A stretch of DNA of 64,000 nt from Styela clava (lineage: Eukaryota; Chordata; Ascidiacea; Stolidobranchia; Styelidae), in the NCBI RefSeq assembly GCF_964204865.1, contig NC_135262.1:8990001-9054000 (forward strand). Direction: 5' to 3'. The position numbers and the translations under genes were made by a program. Below, piece after piece: positions 43,083-53,124 of this stretch. The notes beneath the pieces are model-generated. The model saw nothing but the letters and a program-made list of their open reading frames with translations. It did no database searches and was not told the DNA's origin. Position 1 is the stretch's first letter; each line of letters starts with the position of its first letter.

Positions 43083-43433
43083 ATGTCACTGATACAAAAT
43101 GTGTTCAGTGCGGTCGGCGAAGCAGTTGGAGAACTCAGTGGAAAGAATAGAAAGATAAGTGAATTGGAGACTGAAAATGATCGAAAGCAAAATGAGATAA
43201 ATAATTTGAAGAGAAATCTGGCACGAAAACAAAGTGAGATACAGAATTTGGAAATAAACTTGGGACAAAAACAAAGTGAGATTGGAAGTCTGCAAATTGC
43301 ATTGGATAATGCGATGGAGAAAAACAAACTACAGCAAAAAGGCTTGGAAAAAACCTATAAACCCAACGGCTTTGTCAAAGCATGTTGTTGTTGCTGCCTC
43401 AAAAAATCGAGGTTTGCTGTAGTTCCACGTTGA
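43083..43433 (+). CDS. CYS-1: coiled-coil protein with poly-cysteine motif
   Basis: Single-exon frame of 116 residues; I do not know the family. An amphipathic Gly/Ala/Val start (MSLIQNVFSAVGEAVGEL) is followed by a charged coiled coil at about residues 22-88. This contains three 14-residue repeats of the form KQsEIxNLxxxLxx. Then comes TYKPNGFVKACCCCCLKK with cysteines 101-105 and a short tail SRFAVVPR. There is no signal peptide. Cysteines next to hydrophobic and basic residues are typical S-acylation sites, so membrane anchoring of a coiled coil is my inference. Its inverted-duplicate partner is CYS-5. AATAAA at 43479. Conservation of the frame between five copies supports coding. Confidence 0.82.
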   Translation: MSLIQNVFSAVGEAVGELSGKNRKISELETENDRKQNEINNLKRNLARKQSEIQNLEINLGQKQSEIGSLQIALDNAMEKNKLQQKGLEKTYKPNGFVKACCCCCLKKSRFAVVPR

Positions 43434-43478
43434 TACTGAACTAAGTCAAGGGGTAATTTATCACTATACAGGCAATTT

Positions 43479-43484
43479 AATAAA
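43479..43484 (+). terminator. Poly(A) signal of CYS-1
   Basis: AATAAA 46 bases after the stop. The matching position after CYS-5 reads AATTAA. Confidence 0.55.
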
Positions 43485-43913
43485 TAGAGTTTACCTTATT
43501 TTTATCCCAATATTGTATTAATTACTCAGATTTGTAATTAAAAACCGAATGTCTCGGTTTATATATTTGTTAATTATTTGCTTCGCAAACATGTTTCATT
43601 TTAATATCGTTACAATTGTCATCATACATTACATTTAATAAATTGAAAAACAATTTTGTTACGTTGACTGTATGCACTTATCACCTTTAATTCAATAAAT
43701 GTGATTTTACCATTTCATAATTATATATATACAGTTATATTTCTTGATTTTGTTAAATTACGAATAAATACTATGTTTGTAACACAATGTCTGAAATTCT
43801 GTCCTGAAGAAACAGTGCTGATGTCGTGTTTAATTGAGTTTTATGATGTTCACAAGAATTTAATTTTATTTTGATTCTTGAAAGTTTTCACGCTTTGAAA
43901 TGAAGTCTGACGT

Positions 43914-44473
43914 CAATGCAAAGGTCACTTTATCAATATATCTAGGTAATTTGATAAAGCACCCTATTGTGCGACTTATCATCAATGGACTAGGAGAAGT
44001 TATGTCAGGATTGAATTGCTAAACACGTTTAAAGTTTCCAAATTTTTTTCATCAGTATTCGTATAGTACAAAATCCTTTAATCATATTCTATTTCATATA
44101 GGCGTAATACGAATATATTTATTATGAGCATTAACAAAAACAAATGAAGATAACGTACAATAGTCTTACACATTCTCATTAATTCGATAAAAAAATCTAT
44201 CTCAGATTGTAAATGGTCTTTTTCAAATTATTTACTACTAGTCTCTGTTTTATTAAGAGTTTGCTGCAATCAAACGAATATATTTTTGTCAAAAAACATA
44301 TGACTTGAAAACAAAATTATATAACACATCACGTTGAATTTTCTGATCATGGAACAAGTTTAAAATATTAAGGTTTTATAAACTCGATTTTGTAGTATTT
44401 GTATAAATATATAAAAACACATTATTATAGGTTTCTGCATTATTGTACACAAGACTAATGTAAGACACGCTAA
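43914..44473. other. Gap between CYS-1 and CYS-2
   Basis: AT-rich sequence after the inverted-duplication arm; nothing recognised. Confidence 0.4.
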
Positions 44474-44956
44474 TTATTCTTGGCTTGGAGAATCCGCGGC
44501 TCCGCAACATTTGCATGGACACATCTTACCAAAACATCCCATTTTACAATTGTTTGAAGGGCACTTACAACAGCCTGTGTTGCAACAGTTATCAGGCAGT
44601 TTACAACAACTGCAACAATCATTTTTGGGGCAAAATTCACAGCAACAACATTGTTTCCTATCAGTTTCTCCTGTTTCTTCATCATTCTCAGCATTGCCTT
44701 CTTCACCATTCTTTAAACTTTGCTTTTCATGGTCAATCTCGTCGATCTTAACTCTTTGTACAAAACAGCAGCAAGTTTTTTTTATGAATCCGCGGATTTT
44801 CATCGATTTTCGTAAAGTAGATTGCAGTTGTTCGATTTCTTCTATTTGTCTTTCATATTTTTCTTTCAAGTCACTTAGTTCTTTCGCTGCTCCCGACATT
44901 TGCTCCACCATGCCGGCAGCTAGAAATCCAGCTGCGTCAATAACCAAATCAGCCAT
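44474..44956 (-). CDS. CYS-2: coiled-coil protein with cysteine-rich tail
   Basis: Single-exon minus-strand frame, 160 residues. It starts MADLVIDAAGFLAAGMVEQM like its relatives, then a coiled coil (about 25-52) and the family motif in the form SMKIRGFIKKTCCCFVQR with cysteines 62-64. Unlike the others it has a long extension: an acidic linker (83-97) and then 20 cysteines between residues 103 and 151 in CC, CxC and CxxC spacings, ending ADSPSQE. The tail resembles metal-binding cysteine clusters in composition only; a metallothionein-like role is a guess. Antisense open frames over the same bases are shadows. Confidence 0.8.
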   Translation of the reverse strand: MADLVIDAAGFLAAGMVEQMSGAAKELSDLKEKYERQIEEIEQLQSTLRKSMKIRGFIKKTCCCFVQRVKIDEIDHEKQSLKNGEEGNAENDEETGETDRKQCCCCEFCPKNDCCSCCKLPDNCCNTGCCKCPSNNCKMGCFGKMCPCKCCGAADSPSQE

Positions 44957-46337
44957 TATTTAAATTATATTTAAACTAAAGTAATAAATTCTCTAATTCA
45001 CTAATGGAACAAATTGCAACTGATTTTTTGAATAACTAGAAGTCATTTTCAACTTTTTTTGTTTGTGTGTTCTATGGGATCAGAAACCCAAACGAACGCA
45101 TCAAATAAGATGCACACTAAAACGTCTTTGTTGTGATAAAAATATTTAGTCAAAAAGTACTCCATCAACAACAAACATATTTTCGAACAAAACACTGTTT
45201 TTCATTGTTGAAAGATATTTTATATTATCCTCACTTCCTTATCAATTGGTGAAGCTTATTTACCAATATCCTTCATTTCAAAAAATACTCGTCGTTGAGG
45301 CAATATATGGAAGACAAAGCGACAACAAAGCTAACTGATACATTCTAGTTTTTGCAGAAAACTGCTGCAATTATTTCGGAACATTCAGATGTACTAAACT
45401 GTTTCATATGTTTTTTCTTTTGATATTATCAGAATGATTAAGCAATAATTGTTGTGATTCACAAAGTATAATAAATATGTGAGGCGGAAATAAAGAACGC
45501 TGCGTAATAATATATACTTATACATATATATATACTTAAAATTAGTAATATTAATGATTTTGCATCTCCTGAACCAGATAGGTACTTGATGGACATAGTC
45601 CATTTGGTAAAAATTTGGACTATTTGAAAAAATAAAGTCTTGTCTTGTCGTCTCGATCAATGAATCTAATCGGTGTAAGAATATATTTCGAAACATACAG
45701 TTTTGCTTTTTGAGGATAAATACTGCCATGGTTTTAATTGAATGAAACACGAATTGTGTTATAATTAATTATCTATCCTACAACTGTAAGCTACATTATC
45801 TTTTAATGTATGAACAACAGTAACAAAGCGAATAAAATATGATTAGAATGACGTTATGTATTTACGTTTATACTCATGATGCATGTGAATATGATTATCG
45901 TAATGTTATCATCGCTAGATTGAATATTATTATATATGTGTAATAATTACTTGACAGTTGCAAATATGTTTTGCTGTTATATTCTATGAAGTGAGATCGA
46001 CGCATTTTAGTTTAACGCTGAAGTATGTGCAAATTATAGAATTTTTTTTCATAATCCGAATTAACTCAGATTGATTTAAAATTGAGTTGATAGATGAATT
46101 TACATAATTTAAGATTTGGAGAAATATGTTACACCCAGTTGATTCTAATTACTGCAAAAGATCTGAGTGTAAACGAATCAGCTCATATATTATGATTTGT
46201 TGATATTTTTCTGGCAGATATTATTTGAATTTGAGTTAGCTATTTGTTTGAAAACAATTTCATGAATTGTTTCATTTCAATTCATTTTTTTAAATAATGA
46301 TATTAGCGATAACAGGGTATTATAAATTTTAAACGAT
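44957..46337. other. Gap between divergent CYS-2 and CYS-3
   Basis: About 1.4 kb that should hold both promoters. A minus open frame near 45.4-45.75 kb has no family features. Nothing else recognised. Confidence 0.45.
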
Positions 46338-46682
46338 ATGGCGGGAATGGTATTGGAAGTCGTTGGAGATGTGGCAGCTAGTGCGATGGAGCAATTCAAT
46401 GAAACAAAAATGGAAATTGAGGAATGGAAAAATAAGGCTGAAAAGAAACAAGAATATATTGACGAACTAAGAATGAGAGCGGAAAAATGTTACAATGTTA
46501 ACAAATTCGTTAAGCTATTCTGTTGTTGTTGTTTAAGTAAAGCTGTAATTCCTGAGCCAGAAGAAGAAGAGCAAGACGAGAGTGAAGAAGAAGAAGAAGA
46601 AAAAACTCCGCGAAGAAAATCAAAATCTAAAAGCAGAAAAAAGTCAGACGCTCAATTAAAAAATAAAAGGAAGTCCAAATAA
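46338..46682 (+). CDS. CYS-3: coiled-coil poly-cysteine protein with acidic and basic tail
   Basis: Single-exon frame of 114 residues. MAGMVLEVVGDVAASAMEQF is the short-residue start, a coiled coil spans about 21-50, and CYNVNKFVKLFCCCCLSK carries cysteines 62-65. The tail is bipolar: a Glu-rich block (73-88) followed by a Lys/Ser/Arg block (90-114). The basic tail could bind acidic lipid or nucleic acid, but this is inference. The stop codon TAA is part of an AATAAA (46678-46683), so a very short 3' end is possible. Confidence 0.8.
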   Translation: MAGMVLEVVGDVAASAMEQFNETKMEIEEWKNKAEKKQEYIDELRMRAEKCYNVNKFVKLFCCCCLSKAVIPEPEEEEQDESEEEEEEKTPRRKSKSKSRKKSDAQLKNKRKSK

Positions 46683-46683
46683 A
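46678..46683 (+). terminator. AATAAA overlapping the CYS-3 stop codon
   Basis: The hexamer includes the TAA stop (46680-46682). If used, the 3' untranslated region would be about 15-25 bases. Confidence 0.35.
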
Positions 46684-47603
46684 ATATTGTTTTGTTGTTT
46701 CATTGTGATTCTACATTCCAATGCATTTGTGATATTTACCAAACTCATCCACAAATGATTATTAATCAAGCTTTTGTTCAGAAGTCAAATATTTATAATC
46801 CATTGTTGCTGAAGTATTCAACTGAAAATTCAGTTTTCGATCAGTCATTGCTATTTCAAACTGTAGAATATGTTCAAGCTTTACTTGTCCAAAACTTATT
46901 GAACTTAATATATAATTTACTAGGGACATCATGCCTCCAGATTCCGCTCAAAATATGATTTAGTTTGTACTTTGATAAGGACTACATTCTAACATTTCCT
47001 CATCTGATGAAATTTTTCAATCGTACTATTGAAGTTATTTTATCTTCTGTTTGATATATTTCTATAGGACAATTACGATTTCGTCGATCTTCAAAGTTTT
47101 ATTGATAAAAACTGTATAGTATATGTTAAACTAAATTATTAAAAAAAATAATCATGTGACATTGACAATGAGTATATATGAATCAAACACACTTATTTAT
47201 TGAGATATTATTTATATAACATTTAGAAAAAAAGGGTAATTTACTTGTGTAAATAAACGGAGTAGAGTAATATGAAATATAGCTAAAAAAAAGTTATCAC
47301 CAAGCAAAACGAAACATGCTTTAATAAATTTTGTACGTGATGAACGTACTGTTTTAGTGTCTACAGTTTGCATAACACTTTTAATTCTTATAGAATGTAT
47401 TATTGTCTGTATTGGCGTTTCTTATTACCACGTTTGATTTGATTTAATTTTGGGTTGTACAATGTACATTACAAAATATGACATACAAAAAGGAATGAAT
47501 ATTGTACGTTTCTGGAATACAATCTGATAGCATTCAAATTTGGAGATAGAATATTTACAATTACTATACAAAGTGGGATGGTGAATTAGACTCGTTTGTC
47601 GTT
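46683..47603. other. Gap between convergent CYS-3 and CYS-4
   Basis: No gene or repeat recognised in about 0.9 kb. Confidence 0.4.
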
Positions 47604-47837
47604 TCAGATCCGCGCTTCATTGTAATGAACTTTGGATGTCTTCGGTTTAAATTTTGTTATGCAACAGCAGCAAAACACTTTTATAAAACTGTTGACTTTG
47701 TATGAGTTTTTTAGTGCTTCTTCCAATTCCACTATCCGGCGTTCTTTTTCTCGCAGTAATTCATTTGTTCCGGAGTATTCTTTATAACCAGCCACAGCGC
47801 CAGCTCCAAGCGCTGCTCCAAAGGATGCCGCCGCCAT
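47604..47837 (-). CDS. CYS-4: short coiled-coil poly-cysteine protein
   Basis: Single-exon minus-strand frame. I start at the ATG at 47837, giving 77 residues, because MAAASFGAALGAGAVAGYKE matches the small-residue start of the relatives. An upstream in-frame ATG at 47885 would add 16 Asn/Ile-rich residues unlike any of them. A short coiled coil (about 23-44) is followed by SYKVNSFIKVFCCCCITK with cysteines 56-59 and a basic tail. It is the smallest family member: almost only anchor plus two to three heptads. Confidence 0.75.
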   Translation of the reverse strand: MAAASFGAALGAGAVAGYKEYSGTNELLREKERRIVELEEALKNSYKVNSFIKVFCCCCITKFKPKTSKVHYNEARI

Positions 47838-47901
47838 TATATCAGTTATATTATTGAAAATAGAACTAATATTGTAATTATTCACAGAAAAAATATAAAT
47901 T

Positions 47902-49010
47902 TTTCAATTATCTAGGTAAATTTTATACCGTTACTAGACTATAAATTCGAGTGTTGCTAGTATGCAAAAGTTTATAATTATTATATACATTACGCGATAA
48001 CAAGCATGATAGATTGATCATTAAACTGTGATTTTGTGAGCGAATGCAAGAAGTTGAGTATTATTTTAAAAGGACGTTACCTGAGTAGAAATTATTTCAT
48101 AACACAGTAAATGTATTCTGATCCAGTTAACTAGATTAAAATTATATCAAGAATATAATACCTCATCAGAAATGTTATAGATTAATATTCTCATTCAACT
48201 CTACACAAAGTATCATGCCCTGTGGTCTGATTGCACATATGAGTTGATTGCTAAATTCTAATAAGAATTCACTAAAAATTAACCTTTCTGAAACCTTTCA
48301 TTAGTATACAAATATTCTCGATATTATTACAGCACTTTCACACAATAGCCTAAGTATAATTTTCAATTCTCTAACACGAGTCACAATTTATCCATAAGTA
48401 TGTGCATGAAGATTGCTGGCAGATCATTTCACGTATGAACAAGTAGTTTACGGATTCCTCCACTATTCACTTTGCTCTACAAACAATTAGTAATAATCAA
48501 CTGGTTAGCTATTCCCACTTCTACCTAAACCGGTAATTGGTAGAAAATCCGCATATGATTAAGCTGTCATAATTAAGTTCCTTTCTTTAGCAAAATGCGG
48601 GAATTTAATCCTAAGACTAGTATTTAAGTAGCGTAAAATACATATAAAGATTCCCGGAACAATGATTTTATATTAACTCAGAATTCATAATTTACATATA
48701 AGCTTAGACGACAACAACAGCTCCTTTGATTCAAGTGGTGTTTCATTGTCGTCAATTTGTATATTGTTTGAACAAGATCAAATTTGCCCTGACAAGCCCA
48801 ACCAACACTTTGACTTAGCCAATATTTGTTGAATGTTTGATTCAAAGTCAAAAGTTCATACAGATCTGAATACCGCTTATAGATGGAATTAGCGCATATA
48901 AAAATAAGGAAGAATGTATTTCTTATTTAAAGTGTTTTTACATACATTCACAAAACATGTTAAAAGGCAAATATCAATTTGATAAATAGAACTTAGATTT
49001 CTTGCCAAGT
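47902..49010. repeat. A-unit, copy A1 (tandem ~1.1 kb)
   Basis: From TTTCAATTATCTAGGTAAAT to GATTTCTTGCCAAG. The same sequence restarts at 49011, so the period is about 1.1 kb. Shared words include TTAAAAGGACGTT, CATGCCCTGTGGTCTGATTG and AAACCGGTAATTGGTAGAAA. It has an empty site for the D2 insertion at about 48665. Possibly an upstream part of the lipocalin block. Confidence 0.85.
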
Positions 49011-49825
49011 TTCAATTATCTAGGTAAATTTCATACCGTTAGCAGATCATTAATTCAAGTGTTGCTAGTATGCAAAAGTTTATAATTATTATATATATTA
49101 CGCGATAACAAGCATGATAGATTGAGCATTAAACTTTGATTTGGTGAGCGAATGACAAGCAGTTGAGTGTTATTTTAAAAGGACGTTTTCTGAGTAGAAA
49201 TTATTTCATAACACAGTAAATGTATTCTGATCCGGTTAACTAGATTAAAATTATATCAAGAATATAATAACTCATCAGAAATTTTATAGAATCTCTAATA
49301 AATATTCTCATTCAACTTTACACAAAGTATCATGCCCTGTGGTCTGATTGCACATATGAGTTGATTGCTAAATTCTAATAAGAATAAACTAAAAATTAAC
49401 CTTTCTGAAACCTTTCATTAGTATACAAATATTCTTGATATTATTACAGCACTTTCACACAATAGCCTAAGTATAATTTTCAATTCTCTAACACGAGTCA
49501 CAATTTATCCATAAGCACGTGCGTGAAGATTGCTGGCAGATCATTTCACGTATGAACAAGTAGTTTACGGATTCCTCCACTATTCACTTTGCTCTACAAA
49601 CAATTAGTAATGATCAACTGGTTAACTATTCCCACTTCTACCTAAACCGGTAATTGGTAGAAAATCCGCATATGATTAAGCTGTCATGATTAGGTTCCTT
49701 TCTTTAGCAAAATGCGGGAATTTTATCCTAAGACTAGTATGTAAGTAGCGTAAAATACATATGAAGATTCCCGGATCAATGATTACTTACCGATCTTAAG
49801 ATCGGTAAGTATGTTGATAGGTATT

Positions 49826-49864
<39 letters not shown>

Positions 49865-50406
49865 ATGTTTGTCTGTTTGTCTGTTAGATGAACGCGATAT
49901 CTCACGTGGTTGAATCTGCTCCAAATTTTGCAGGTGCATGCATCTTACTTCGGACCAGAAGCCTATAGATTTTGGGTTAATTATGTCGTATAATTAGCGA
50001 GTTATTAACTAATTACCGATCTAAGATCGATAAGTCTTCGGTCTCCGACCGATATTCTCGTTTTATATTTTCTCAGAATTCATAATTTACATATAAGCTT
50101 AGACGACAACAACAGCTCCTTTGATTCAAGTGGTGTTTCATTGTCGCCAATTTGTTATCATATATTGTTTGAACAAGATCAAATTTGCCCTGACAAGCCC
50201 GACCAACACTTTGACTTAACCAATATTTGTTGATTGTTTGATTCAAAGTCAAAAGTTCATACAGATCTGAATACCGCTTATAGATGGAATTATCATATAT
50301 AAAAATAAGGAAGAATGTATTTATTATTGAAAGTGTTTTTACATACATTCACAAAACATGTTAAAAGGCTAATATCAATTTGATAAATAGAACTTAGATT
50401 TCTTGC
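49011..50406. repeat. A-unit, copy A2, carrying a D insertion
   Basis: Direct copy of A1, about 1.12 kb without the 276-base D2 element at 49785-50060. It runs directly into the lipocalin-1 upstream region (CGTACGTAGCACTTCACC). Confidence 0.85.
49785..50060 (-). mobile_element. D element, copy D2, with empty-site evidence
   Basis: Inserted in A2 at ..CAATGATT^TTATATT. A1 and A3 have the uninterrupted site GATTTTATATT, and two extra T residues at the junction suggest a TT target duplication. The element starts ACTTACCGATCTTAAGATCG (a palindrome), has a TGTC-type simple repeat at about 49826-49882, and ends CGACCGATATTCTCG. Reverse orientation relative to D1. Confidence 0.88.
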
Positions 50407-50952
50407 GTTTCGTACGTAGTCGTACGTAGCACTTCACCTAACATTTTAAGCTGTACAGATACATGAAGAGTGTACCTACTTTGAAACTTGGGCATGTTTG
50501 TCAAGACCAGAAGACTCGGAAATTAGACGAACGATTATAAAATACAAACACAAATCGAGGTATGGGCCACAAACGAAAGCTATATAAAGATGCTAGCAAC
50601 AATGAATTCATATTAAACTGAGTTTCTAATTTACATATAAGCGCATACGATCGTAAAATCCCCTCCCTACGTGCCGAGTGGTGGTTCAAGGTCGTCAGTT
50701 GTCTTTGTAATCATCCAATATTTGAAAATCAAATTTGCCCGTAAGACGAGCCTTCGACTTATCGACCTATTTTGTGTTACCTATACATCTCACCTGGAAT
50801 ATTAAGATGTCCAGATTTTTAAAAAAATGCAAAAGTTATAAATGTAGGCTTCTACGGTTTTGCTAAAAGCTTAGTCTGATCAAGAGGGATATTTGTCAAG
50901 AAACGATTATACACGAAAACTTCCTGGAAATGTTAAACATACGGTCGCACTG

Positions 50953-50958
50953 TATAAG
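50953..50958 (+). promoter_or_regulatory. TATA box candidate of lipocalin-1
   Basis: TATAAG in CTGTATAAGTAGAATTC, 75 bases before the start codon; identical in the lipocalin-2 upstream region. Confidence 0.4.
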
Positions 50959-52066
50959 TAGAATTCATTCTACACAAGGTAGCTGTACTTTAAGTTGCTC
51001 TTGTATTCGTTTAGTTGAATTACTCCAACAAAATGAAGATTTTTGTGTTTATACTTTGTTTCGTATTCCTGGATGGCATGAACATGAGAGTAACATCTCA
51101 TCGCACAGCAAAGAAATGTGTTTTACCAAAGTCTCAGAAGATTAACTGGAACAAGGTTTGTTTATTATTTTATGCTGCGCTCCCGTTTTAGAGTTTGTCA
51201 AGCCGTCCGTCCCGTCCAACCTCGAAAATAACTAGCTAACGATAAACTACAAATAACATAGTAAAGAGAAAGTATATTTGTTTTATTAATAAAAAAAAAC
51301 GTTGAAAACATGCGAATGGGAGGTAAATAATGAAATAAATGAAGGAAAGTTTCAAAAACAAGCCAATTTTGTCGCAACAGCTCTCCACAATCTCTAACCA
51401 ATAAAGAAATATAAATAACCAAATGACGGCGGGCCAGATAAAATCTAACAAATATATTTGTTTTAAAAAGTTGTCTGCGTCCCGTTGTGGGTCGCGACCC
51501 ACCATTTGTGATCCGCTGTATAGGTTTTCTAATCATATTTGTATAATAGAAAACGTTGGGAAGTCAGTTATAAATATATTGCTCACGGTATAAAGTCACA
51601 TCATACCAATCAATGCACAGGTGTCTATCTACACCAGTTGAACCAAACACAAACTTATTTTTACGTTCGTAGTACTTAGTGGGGATGGTAAACGAATTTT
51701 TGAGCAATTGAAGAATCATACCAATTATGAATGCCTATAAAACATGTAAAGCTAGAAAGATAATTTTAAATTTCCTTGACTAATTTGACATGAAAATAAA
51801 CTATGCTACTCATCAATGGCTCTGAGTTGCCGCTGTCTTGATACTACACGTAACTTTTTTGTATTATATATGAAATAATTGATGTTGAGTTTCACAGATT
51901 CGTGGAAATTGGTACGAAGCCTTAAACAGAAAAAGTCCGTTGGAAAAACTATTAAGCTGTGAAGCCTGGAGTCATGTGGTATCAATTAAGAATGGCATCA
52001 AGCTAAATCTCAGAAACGAAGATTGGTGAGTGATGATGTAGTTGAACGACTATTCTTCTGCCTGTC

Positions 52067-52092
52067 AAATAATATATATATATATATATATG
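52067..52092. repeat. (TA)n microsatellite
   Basis: TA-alternating run in lipocalin-1 intron 2, shortly before exon 3. The corresponding run in lipocalin-2 (about 60184-60207) has a slightly different length. Confidence 0.6.
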
Positions 52093-52320
52093 CAAAGTTT
52101 ACTTCATTTTATACAGGAAAACTCACACATATAGCGTTCTTCCGATGTTCATTAGAATTACAAAATCAGGCACAGGAATTTGGAAACCGCCGACAGGTAA
52201 GTTCCCATATTTTTTGTGCTGTTGTATTGAATAACATACAATTTTTTCTTTTTCTTTTGTCAATCGTAGGTTGTGTAATCTCAAATGTAGAATATTTTCA
52301 ATTTCAAACAATTTGTAAAC

Positions 52321-52623
52321 GAGATAGCGATCAGAGACCGCCGACTTATCGATCTAGCGGCGTGTATCCTTCGCTCTGACTCAATAGCGATACCGCGTGT
52401 CTTATCACTAATTATCTAATAACTCGCTAATTAAAGGGCATAATTTATCCAAAATCAATAGGTTCTGGTCCGAGATATGATGATTACACATGCACAAAAT
52501 TCGGAGCAGATTCAGTCGCGAATTCGTGAGGTATCGCGTAACATACGAAAGTGTCCAACAGACAGGCAGACAAACAAACAAATACCTATCAACATACTTA
52601 CCGATCAAGATCGATAAGTAATA
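52321..52623 (+). mobile_element. D element, copy D3
   Basis: GAGATAGCGATCAGAGACCG to CCGATCAAGATCGATAAGTA in lipocalin-1 intron 3. The same insertion, at the same place, is D5 in lipocalin-2, so it predates the gene duplication. Confidence 0.75.
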
Positions 52624-52826
52624 AAAGTTCAATGACACCATAACGAAAGTTAGCATGGGGATTGTCATTAGTGTCACAATATTACAACCATGACCGATGT
52701 GTAAGTACAGTTTAGTACTGAAATTATAGCATAGTTAGTAAGAATATTAAAATACCAAAATATTAGACATTAGAAAAATGAGTGATATAATCTTGCGTTC
52801 TCTCTGCAAAATAGTGTTGTTGTATT

Positions 52827-53124
52827 ATTACTTATCGATTTTATTCGGTAAGTATGTTGATAGGTATTTGTCTGTCTGTATGTCTGTTAGATGCACGCGA
52901 TATCTCACGAAAGCAAGATTGAATCTTTTCCAAATTTTGCATGTTCATTAATCTTATCTCGAACCAGAAGCCTATTGATTTTGGGCAAATTATGTCGTAT
53001 AATTAGCGAGTTATCAAATAATTAGTGATGGGACACAAGGTGTCACTATGGAGTTAGAGCGCTGTTTTGGGGGATCCCCTAACTTTCGATCGATAAGTCT
53101 TCGGTCTCTGACCGATATTCTCAT
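52827..53124 (-). mobile_element. D element, copy D4
   Basis: Reverse-oriented copy in lipocalin-1 intron 3, from ATTACTTATCGATTTTATTC to CTGACCGATATTCTC. It shares GGGGGATCCCCTAACTTTCG with D1. Lipocalin-2 lacks it: there GTGATATAAT is followed almost at once by the end of the intron, so D4 came after the duplication or was lost with surrounding bases. Confidence 0.75.

Larger units (their letters stand above)
42087..43913 (+). repeat. Left arm of a ~1.8 kb inverted segmental duplication
   Basis: Matches 55760-57865 in reverse complement. Outer ends are ACTCGAAGTCATAGTCAGAG here against the complement of CTCTGACTCTGATTTCGAGT there. Inner ends are GAAATGAAGTCTGAC against GTCAGACTTCATTTC. It carries CYS-1 (43083-43433); the other arm carries CYS-5. 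The right arm is about 280 bases longer because of extra sequence near 56.67-57.0 kb. Confidence 0.85.

Noticed and set aside
44511-44963. 150-codon + strand frame opposite CYS-2
   Set aside because: It is the antisense of the cysteine-rich frame. Its glutamine and serine runs are just complements of cysteine codons and coiled-coil codons.
49826-49882. TGTC/TTTG repeat array considered as a CRISPR-like or satellite array
   Set aside because: It is a simple tetranucleotide run inside the D element with no spacers; the genome is eukaryotic.
51190-51540. Possible hAT remnant in lipocalin intron 1 (TGGGTCGCGACCCA)
   Set aside because: Both lipocalin copies have it and the word resembles internal parts of hAT elements, as does one at 7.4 kb, but no ends or target duplications can be defined.
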